The notes under the pieces: generated by a model
Told to the model about the DNA's origin: nothing
The model's input: only the letters and a program-made list of their open reading frames with translations
The model's database searches: none
Assembly (NCBI GenBank): GCA_965227945.1
Contig: CBDDGQ010000006.1
Location: 124,001 to 188,000, forward strand
Length of the DNA stretch: 64,000 nucleotides
Origin: Azorhizobium sp965227945
GTDB taxonomy: Bacteria > Pseudomonadota > Alphaproteobacteria > Rhizobiales > Xanthobacteraceae
Reading direction: 5' to 3'
Part shown: positions 22,992 through 30,700 of the stretch, one piece after another
Numbering within the stretch: the first letter of the stretch is position 1
How the letters are laid out: every line of letters begins with the position of its first letter
Program-made: the position numbers and the translations under genes

Positions 22992-25174
22992 GCCTGCGCT
23001 CCGGGCACCGGCAGGGCCACATGGAAGCACGCCCCCGCCCCGGCAGGGGTGGACGCCCACACGCGCCCGCCATGCGCTTCGACGATGGATCGGCAGATCG
23101 AAAGTCCCATACCCATACCCTGCGATTTGGTGGTGAAGAATGGATTGAACAGGCGGGCCATGTCCTCGGGCGCGATCCCGGATCCGGTGTCGGTGACCGT
23201 AATCTCCACATCCGTGCCCCCGTCGAGCCGGGATTGCAACACCAACTGCCGCGGCCGGTCGCTGCGCGCCTCCATGGCCTGCATGCCGTTGACCATGAGA
23301 TTGATGATGACCTGCTGGAGCTGGATCCGGTCTCCGGCCACCGCCGGCACTTCAGGCGCGAGATCCAGATGCAGGGCCACCCGGTGGTTCAGCAGCTCCC
23401 GCTGCACCACGGCGACCGCATCGCCGATCATTTCATTGATGTCGAGGGCGGCGGTCTGGGGCGTTGCCTTCTTGGCCAGGTCGCGGAGGCGGCGGACCAC
23501 GTCGCTGGCCCGCTGGGCATCGCTGATCATCCGGGTCACCGCGGCGCGGACCTCCTCCAGATCCGGCGTCGCCCGCCCCAGCCAGCGCAGGCCCGCCTGA
23601 CCGTTGGTGACGATGCCCGCCAGCGGCTGGTTCACCTCATGGGCGATGGAGGCGGTCAATTCCCCCAAGGTCGCGACGCGGGTGACATGGGCCAGCTCCG
23701 CCCGCATCTCGTCCAGCGCCTGCTCGGCCCGCTTGGCGGCGGTGACATCCTGGATCGCGCCCACCACTTCCGCCTGGCCCGTCTCGTCCAGGATGCGCCG
23801 GCCGAAGACATGAACATATTTGATCGTCCCGTCCGGCAGCAGCAGCCGGTTCACATGGTCGATGTCGGCCTCGCCTCGGGCGGCCTCTGCGAAACACGCC
23901 ATCACCCGCGCCAGATCGTCCGGATGGGTGCGCGCCAGCGCCATCTCGGTGGTGAGACCCGCGCCGCTGGCAAAGCCGCCGATGCGGGCCGCTTCGTCGG
24001 ACCACACGCTGTCCGAGCAACCAATCGCGAAGGAAAAGCTGCCCATCTGGCTCATGGTCTGGGCGTCGATCAATTGCGCCTGGGTGCGGCGCAAGGCGTC
24101 CTCCGCAGTGCGCCGTTGCTCAATATCGATGGCGGTGGCGTACCAGCTCACCACCTGGCCATCCTGATGGAGCGGCGCTGCGGACAACAGGAACCAGCGC
24201 ACCGCGCCGTCGACCCGCCGCAGCCGGGCTTCGAACTCGCCGGTCTCCCCCCCGGCCAGCAGCGCGGCAACGCTCTCCGCCACCCGCGCCCGATCTTCCG
24301 GAACCACCGCGGCCTGCCAGTTGCCGCCCAGGGTGGCGAGGGCCTCGGCGCCCACATAGTCGGCCCAGCGGCGGTTGGTATAATCCACGGCGCCGGCGGC
24401 ATCCATGCGCCAGATCATGGCCGGAATGGTGTTGATGGCCAGTCGCAATTCCAGTTCCGCGCTGCGGATCCGGTCTTCGGCGCGGCGGCTTTCGGTGATG
24501 TCGTTATTGGTCTCCAGCACCGCCAGCGGCAGGCCGCGGCCATTGCGCAGCAAGGACCAGCGCGCGGCAACCGTCACCTGCGTCCCATCGCGGCGGGTGT
24601 TGATGATCTCCCCGTCCCACTGTCCGTCGTCCAGCAGGCGCTGGCGGATCTGCTCCAGCGGTTCGGGAAACTGCGTGTGCAGCAGCTGCGGGGCGATCTT
24701 CCCCACCACTTCCGCCGGCTCCCAGCCATAGAGACGGGCGGCGCCGCGGTTCCAATAGGTGACCGCGCCGCTCATGTCGCGGACGAAGATGGCATCCTGC
24801 GCCAGATCCAGCAGCCGCGCGCGTTCCTGGAGCGCGCCTTCCACCGCCTGGTTCTGCAACGTGAGCAAGGTGGTGATGCCGATGGCGGCGAGGCTGACGA
24901 TGACCCGGGCCAGGGCCACGTCGAACACAGTGTCCCCATGGGCCAGGAGATAGCTCAGCACCGTCAGCCCGACGCAGCCGGCGGCGGTCCACAAGGTGAT
25001 GGAGCGGGCGCCGAACCCGCCGGCCACCAACACCACCACCACGTACAGCACCGCCACGGCAAAGCCGAAGGGCACCAGCGTATCGACCACGAACAAGATG
25101 GCGGCGAGCGCCAGCGCGGCCACGGCCCGGTAGGGAGACCGGCGTTGCACGCCTGCTGTGGAGAGGTGATCCAT
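22988..25174 (-). CDS. 4-TM multi-PAS sensor histidine kinase
   Basis: A 728-residue membrane kinase. Four hydrophobic segments fill residues ~15-110, followed by three PAS domains (about 120-245, 250-370 and 380-490) and a HisKA/HATPase transmitter with His512 in SIAHEVNQPLAGI and ATP-binding motifs up to GMGMGLSICRS. The membrane module is paralogous to that of the kinase at 13211. ATG 25174 (MDHLSTAG) precedes the first membrane segment with GCGGA upstream; the frame extends to 25336, but that part does not look coding. The stop overlaps the FixJ-type regulator start. The architecture resembles StyS/TodS/FixL-like sensors; PAS domains may bind a ligand, haem or flavin, but no specific residue proves this. 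Confidence 0.92.
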   Translation of the reverse strand: MDHLSTAGVQRRSPYRAVAALALAAILFVVDTLVPFGFAVAVLYVVVVLVAGGFGARSITLWTAAGCVGLTVLSYLLAHGDTVFDVALARVIVSLAAIGITTLLTLQNQAVEGALQERARLLDLAQDAIFVRDMSGAVTYWNRGAARLYGWEPAEVVGKIAPQLLHTQFPEPLEQIRQRLLDDGQWDGEIINTRRDGTQVTVAARWSLLRNGRGLPLAVLETNNDITESRRAEDRIRSAELELRLAINTIPAMIWRMDAAGAVDYTNRRWADYVGAEALATLGGNWQAAVVPEDRARVAESVAALLAGGETGEFEARLRRVDGAVRWFLLSAAPLHQDGQVVSWYATAIDIEQRRTAEDALRRTQAQLIDAQTMSQMGSFSFAIGCSDSVWSDEAARIGGFASGAGLTTEMALARTHPDDLARVMACFAEAARGEADIDHVNRLLLPDGTIKYVHVFGRRILDETGQAEVVGAIQDVTAAKRAEQALDEMRAELAHVTRVATLGELTASIAHEVNQPLAGIVTNGQAGLRWLGRATPDLEEVRAAVTRMISDAQRASDVVRRLRDLAKKATPQTAALDINEMIGDAVAVVQRELLNHRVALHLDLAPEVPAVAGDRIQLQQVIINLMVNGMQAMEARSDRPRQLVLQSRLDGGTDVEITVTDTGSGIAPEDMARLFNPFFTTKSQGMGMGLSICRSIVEAHGGRVWASTPAGAGACFHVALPVPGAQA

Positions 25175-25639
25175 TCCGCTGCGCCGACAAGAGAAGAGGG
25201 CCAAGCCGGGTGGCGGCCCGGAATCCGGCCCAGACGGATGAGCGAGTGCCCCTGGCACATCGCTGCACCAACGGCCCGTTTGCAGGCGCTGAGCGCCGCT
25301 GTCTTTCAGGAATGCACGCCGAATGACGCTGGGCAAGGTCGCCCGCAGACCCGCCGCCGCGACCCGCGGGCGGGCATCGGAAACCGGCAGCCCTTATGCC
25401 TGCTGGCCCGGCGCGTCCTGTCCGCCTCCACCCCGGCCGTTTCGCCCTATACCAGCGTATGATGGAGATGACCGAAATGATGGGGGGTGGCGCGCCCGCC
25501 CCAGGGTCCGCGGCGGTTCTCCCGACATCTCATGTCGCGTCGCCCTGGCCTGAAGGTCCTGTCCCGCGCCTCCTGATGGACGTCTGCTCACTGAGGGCGC
25601 GTAGGGCCACGCACAGGGGATGCCGCGCACCCCGGCCTG
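25175..25639. other. intergenic region upstream of the 4-TM PAS kinase operon
   Basis: This 465-base gap separates the end of one FixJ-type gene from the start of the kinase gene, both read leftward. It contains the exact palindrome at 25449-25460. Plus-strand frames (e.g. from 25396) have no recognisable content. The promoter of the kinase-regulator operon most probably lies here. Confidence 0.55.
25449..25460. promoter_or_regulatory. exact ATAC-N4-GTAT palindrome, site g
   Basis: CTATAC-CAGC-GTATG at 25447-25461. It is upstream of the 4-TM kinase/FixJ-type regulator operon, about 280 bases before ATG 25174. If the operon's own regulator binds here, this is an autoregulatory loop. Confidence 0.55.
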
Positions 25640-26290
25640 CTACCCCGGACGGCCCGCGTCTCCCCGGCACAGGCCGAGGGCATCGAACATGCGCAGCAGA
25701 TCCACCAGGCTGTGGGCGCCCATTTTCTGCATCACCCGGCCCCGGTGCAGCTTGACGGTGGCCTCGCTCAAGCCGAGATGGCCGGCGATCTGCTTGTTGA
25801 GCTGGCCGGTGATGACATATTGCGCCACCGAGACCTCGCGCGCGGTCAAGGTGGCGAGCCGTTGACGCACTTGCGCCAGGGCCAGCTCTTGGACGTGGCG
25901 TTCGCGATCGATGCGGATGCCGGCCTGGATGGCATCCAGCAATTCCTGGTGGCGCACCGGCTTGGTGAGAAAATCGATGGCGCCAGCCTTCATGCCCCGC
26001 ACCGACATCTGCACGTCGGCGTGCCCGGAGATGAAGATGACCGGCTTGGCGCCCGAGTCTCGGCACATCTGGTCATTGAACTCGAGCCCGCTGCGGCCGG
26101 GCAGGCGCACGTCCAGGATGATGCAGCCGATCACCGGCTTGAAGGGGTCGGCGAGATAATGCTCCACCGATGAAAAGCAGCGGCAGTCCAGCGCCACGGT
26201 CTCCAGCAGTCCCTCGATCGCCTCCCGCACCGCCGCGTCGTCATCAATCACGATGACCGTCGGCTTGACGATGGCGTCGGTGCGGATCAC
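25640..26290 (-). CDS. FixJ-family response regulator
   Basis: A 216-residue regulator: receiver with Asp60 in IILDVRLPGRSGLEF, Ser in FISGHAD and Lys in FLTKPVRHQ, then a LuxR/FixJ HTH (LTAREVSVAQYVITGQLNKQ, IAGHLGLSEATVKLHRGRVM). It is the last gene of a three-gene operon with 4-base overlaps on each side (giant HisKA_2 kinase, REC-PAS kinase, this gene). It is the natural output of that pathway. Its HTH is similar to that of the 22344-22991 regulator, so it is a second candidate for binding the recurrent palindrome. Confidence 0.93.
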   Translation of the reverse strand: MIRTDAIVKPTVIVIDDDAAVREAIEGLLETVALDCRCFSSVEHYLADPFKPVIGCIILDVRLPGRSGLEFNDQMCRDSGAKPVIFISGHADVQMSVRGMKAGAIDFLTKPVRHQELLDAIQAGIRIDRERHVQELALAQVRQRLATLTAREVSVAQYVITGQLNKQIAGHLGLSEATVKLHRGRVMQKMGAHSLVDLLRMFDALGLCRGDAGRPG

Positions 26291-27795
26291 CGCCGCCCCT
26301 CGTCGGGATCGAGGGGCAAGGTCAGGCGGAACAGGGTGCCCCCGCCCGCCGCCGGCAAGGCGCAGAGGCTGCCCTGATGCAGCAGGGCGATGGAGCGGGA
26401 GATGGCAAGGCCCATGCCCATGCCGTTCCCCTTGGTGGTGAACAACGCGTCGAAGATGCGCTCGCGCAAATCATCGGGAACGCCGAGGCCGGTGTCTTCC
26501 ACCTCCAGGCAGCCGGTCGTGGATCCGGAGGTGGCCCGCACGGTCAGCACCCGGTCGGCCTCCGGGATCTGGCCCATGGCCTCCAGCGCGTTGACGATGA
26601 GGTTCAGCAGCACCTGCTGCAATTGCACCCGATCGCCGCGCACCAGGGGCGGATCCTCTTCCAACTGCACCACCACCCGCGTTCCCGCGCGGCGGATCTC
26701 GCCCGGAATGAGCACCATGGTGTCGGTCACCACATCCGGCAGCGTGAGCAGGGTGAAGGCGTTGGGTGAGCGCTGGGCCAGGGCGTGGATGCTCCGGACC
26801 ACCCGTGCCGCGCGCTCGCCGTCGCGCACGATGCGCTCCACGGCGGCCCGCGCCTTGGCCAGGTCCGGCTGCTCCCGCGCCATCCACTCGAGACAGGTGC
26901 CGGCGTTGGTGACGATGGCCATCAAGGGCTGGTTGACCTCGTGGGCGATGGCGGCGGCCAGTTCGCCCATCAAGGTGAGCCGGCCCACATGGGCGAGATC
27001 GGACTGGGCCTGCTGCAGCGCCTCCGCGGCCGCGCGCCGCTCGGCCACGGTGCCGAACACCAGGACCGCCCCCTCCACGCCGCCCGGCTCGTCCACGATG
27101 GGGGAGCAGCGGTCCTCCACCGGCACCTCGGTGCCGTCGCGGGCAATGAGGAGGGCGCCGGCCCGGGTCGGCTCCGACGTGCCGGAGGTCAGCACCTCCT
27201 TTGCCAGGGCGCTGAGGGGCTCGCGCGTGACTTCGTCGACCACCACATAGACGTCGCACAAAGGCTGACCGACGGCATCCTGAAACGACCACCGCGTGAG
27301 CGTTTCGGCCACCGGATTCATGTATTCGATCTGGGCGCTCTGGTTGGTGGTGATGACCCCATCGCCGATGCTGGCGATGGCCGCCTCGAAGCGCCGCTCG
27401 CCCAGGCGCAGCTTGGCTTCCGCCTCGTGCTTGTAGAGCGCCATCTGGATCGCCGCGCGCATCTGCGGCTCCTCGAACGGCTTCAGCAGATAGCCGAAGG
27501 GGTCCGAGAGGCTGGCCCGGCGCACCGTGTCGTCATTGGCATAAGCGGTGAGAAACACCACCGGCACGCGGCGGGTGGTGCGGATCCGGCGGGCCGCCTC
27601 GATGCCGTCCATCTCCCCTTCCAGGCGGATGTCCATCAGCACCAAATCGGGGCGCACCGCGCTCGCCAGTTGCACCGCTTCTTCGCCCGACCCGGTGACG
27701 CCCACCACCGTGTGCCCCATGCGGCCCAGGTGAAGCCGGATGTCCCGGGCGACAATGCGATCGTCCTCGACAATCAGGATTCTGGCGGGTGTCAT
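26287..27795 (-). CDS. hybrid histidine kinase with N-terminal receiver: REC-PAS-HisKA-HATPase
   Basis: A 502-residue cytosolic protein. An N-terminal receiver (about 1-120) has Asp55 in LVLMDIRLEGEMDG, Thr in FLTAY and Lys in LLKPFEE. A PAS domain follows (about 130-255), then a HisKA/HATPase transmitter with His285 in AIAHEVNQPLMAI and ATP-binding motifs up to GMGMGLAISRS. No membrane segments are seen. The receiver resembles those found in response regulators paired with HisKA_2 kinases. Both ends overlap neighbours by four bases: the giant HisKA_2 kinase upstream and the FixJ-type regulator downstream. This order fits a relay in which the giant kinase phosphorylates the receiver and thereby sets the activity of this kinase toward the regulator. 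Confidence 0.92.
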   Translation of the reverse strand: MTPARILIVEDDRIVARDIRLHLGRMGHTVVGVTGSGEEAVQLASAVRPDLVLMDIRLEGEMDGIEAARRIRTTRRVPVVFLTAYANDDTVRRASLSDPFGYLLKPFEEPQMRAAIQMALYKHEAEAKLRLGERRFEAAIASIGDGVITTNQSAQIEYMNPVAETLTRWSFQDAVGQPLCDVYVVVDEVTREPLSALAKEVLTSGTSEPTRAGALLIARDGTEVPVEDRCSPIVDEPGGVEGAVLVFGTVAERRAAAEALQQAQSDLAHVGRLTLMGELAAAIAHEVNQPLMAIVTNAGTCLEWMAREQPDLAKARAAVERIVRDGERAARVVRSIHALAQRSPNAFTLLTLPDVVTDTMVLIPGEIRRAGTRVVVQLEEDPPLVRGDRVQLQQVLLNLIVNALEAMGQIPEADRVLTVRATSGSTTGCLEVEDTGLGVPDDLRERIFDALFTTKGNGMGMGLAISRSIALLHQGSLCALPAAGGGTLFRLTLPLDPDEGRR

Positions 27796-30700
27796 GGTTT
27801 TACAATGCTCGCCGTGCCAGTCGGGAATGTGATTGCGACATCACCGCCACCCACCCACTGCGCGTCCACATGTCCATGGAGTTGGTAGGCGAGATCGCTG
27901 ATGAGTTGCAACCCCAGCGTCGCGGCGTCCTGCAGCGGCACGGGGGCGGCGATCCCGACCCCATCATCGGTCACCCGCAGGATGCACTGGTGATCTGAGA
28001 GCCGCGTAAGAGAAACCGAGAGGTTTCCGGCGCGCGCGTCCGGAAACCCGTGCTTCAGGGCGTTGGACACCAGCTCATTGACAATCAGACCACAAGACAC
28101 CGCGCGGTCCAGGTCGAGTTTGACGTCGTCGATATTCAGGCTGAGCGTCACCCGGCCATCGTTGCCGGAATAAGCATGAAAAAGCTGAGCGCAAACGCTT
28201 TCCAGATGCGGCTTCATCGATACGCGGGCGAAATTCCCCAAGCGGTATAAATTTTCGTGAACAAGCGCCATGGACCGCACGCGGTTGCGGCTCTCCGCGA
28301 ACAGCTCCGCCACATGGGTGTCGGAGGCCTGCTGCGACTGGAGATTGAGCAGGCTCGTGATCAATTGCAGATTGTTCTTCACCCGATGATGGACCTCCCG
28401 CAGGAGCGCCTCCTTCTCCTCCAGCGCGGCACTTTCGAGCGCGATGGCCGCCTGGGACGCGAGGAGGTTCAGCACATTGACCTTCTCGGGGTTGAACACA
28501 TGCGTGGCGAGATAATTCTCCAGATAGAGAATGGCGATCACCTTGGCGCGGCGGATCAGCGGCAGGCAGAAGACCGAGCGCACCGGGCGGGTCTTGAAAT
28601 AGGGATCGTCTGAAAACGCATGCGGCAGGCGGGCATCGTCGATGCAGATGGCGGCGCTGTCGCGGATCACCGCATGGATCATGGCTTCCGGCGCCAAAGC
28701 CGGGCCGGTTTCCATGCGGGTGAGGTTCACCAGCGCGCCCCGCGTATCCGCCACCGCTTCGGCTTCGATCTGCAACCGCTCGCCGCGGGACAGGATCAGT
28801 AGACCGCGGCTGGCGCCCGCATGTTCCAGCACCACCTCCAGCAGCATGGTCATGAAATCATCGATGCTGGCCTGCCCCGTCATGGCCGTGGAGGTCCGCA
28901 GGAAGGTGTCCAGATCCACCGCTGTGAGGGTGCCGCCGCCCGCCCCCGCGGCCCCAGCCGGTTCCGGGGCGGGCGCGATGCCGGGCCAGAGCTGCTCCAG
29001 CTGGCGCACCTTCCCGGCCGCGCCCCACCGCAGGAAGGCGAGACGCGCGGCGGCCGCATGCGCCAGAGCGGTCGAGGGAAGGTTCTGCGCGCGATAGAAA
29101 TCGGCGCTGCGCTCGTGCGCCAGCCCTTCCACATGGGGCAAGGACAGGGCTTGCGCTGAGGCGATGGCCGCATCGAACGCCTGCGCCGCCCCCTGCGCAT
29201 CGCCGATGAGGCGCGCGCGCTCCGCCCGCACCAGGAGGGCGCGACAGTGGAAATTGTCCGGGGCGTTGGACGCCCAGACATCGAGCAATCGCAGGTGGCC
29301 ATCCACCGCGTCCAGGATGGCTGGCCGCGTGTCGGCCGCGCCGGCCGTCGCGCCCGCCGCCCAGGTGAGCGCCGCGTAAAAATGATATTCCGCCAGTTCG
29401 AAATGTCCGGAAGATGTCCACAGCAGCGGCGCCGCCCGGCGCTCGGCCACCAGGGCCCCCGCATGATCGCCGGCCAGGAACCGCCCCTGCATCTTGCGGA
29501 CCCAGTACCAGCAGGCGGCAATGTCCAGGCTGCGATTTTCGGCGAGGTGGTCTTCGAACAGGAGCTCGGAAAAGCCGGCTTCATTGAAGGTGCGAACGTC
29601 CGGCGTCAGGCCTCGGAGCTGGCGGATCAGGCGCAGCTGCCCCATCAGGATATCGATGCACAGGCCGAACTTGACCTTGCGCACATAAGCGAGGCGGGAC
29701 ACCGCCAGGCGCTCGACCTCGTCCAGCGGGTCGCCGGCGGCGAGCATGCTGGTGACCAGCGTCACGCTGGAGAAGCCGCAATAGGTGATGTCGCCGCGGG
29801 TGCGCGCCTCCTCGAAGGCGCTGATGAGCAGCGGCCGGGTCTCGCGAATATCCCGGGTCCAGGGGGAGACGTGGTAGGCGAAGGTCATGAGGATGCGGGC
29901 GCGATACCAGGTGAGATCGCGCGTCTCGGCCAGGTCCAGGCCCAGTTTCCCGAAGCGGAACGCCAGCGGATAGTCGCCGAAATACGGCCCGACGATCATG
30001 CCCAGATAGGCAAAGCCCAAAGCCGAGGCGTCGCTGATGCCATATTGCACGCTCAAGGTGGTCATGCGGCACAGCAGCAGCGCCACCAGATGGGGATCGC
30101 TGAAGAAGGCCGGCGGCAGGGCGGCCGCCAGCACATCCAGCGTCGCGGCCACATCCTGCCGATCCAGCGGCGGCAAAGCCGTCAACGCCTCCACCGACCG
30201 CCCGTCCAGCGCCGCGATGAGGTCGCCATAAGCGGACTGGGCATCCTGCGGCCCGGGATGCGCCGACCAGTCGATGCCGATGGTCCGCATATAGTCCAGA
30301 CAGCATCCGATGGCGGCGGCGCTGCGATCCGTGGCGGTGTAGAGCGTGATCTGCAGCGCGGCGACGCGGGCCGATTGCACAGTGCTGGCACAGAAGCCGA
30401 CCAGTCGCGCCAGACTGGCCTCCGCAGCAACGGTATCGCCGCATAGGAATTCGCACTCCGCCTGGTCCAGATCGAGCGCAAAGGCCAGGTCCGGATGCTG
30501 CTGGCGCAGGTCGAGGGACAGCAGGTCGCGGCCCTGGGTGAGATAATCCAGCGCCGAGCGATAGGCGCTCGCCTCCTTGGCCCGGTGTCCGGCGGAGAGA
30601 TGCAGGCGCGCCACCGCCACCCGGTCGTCCGGCTCCAGCGCGGCGCTGCCGCGGGTGAACTGGCTCACCACCTCGAAGATGCGATCGCCCCGGTGATCCG

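Noticed and set aside
22973..25462. An 829-codon frame opposite the 4-TM PAS kinase
   Set aside because: Antisense shadow of a well-supported kinase gene in GC-rich DNA.
25396..25755. A 119-codon plus-strand frame near site g
   Set aside because: It runs into the opposite strand of a certain FixJ-type gene and has no family resemblance.
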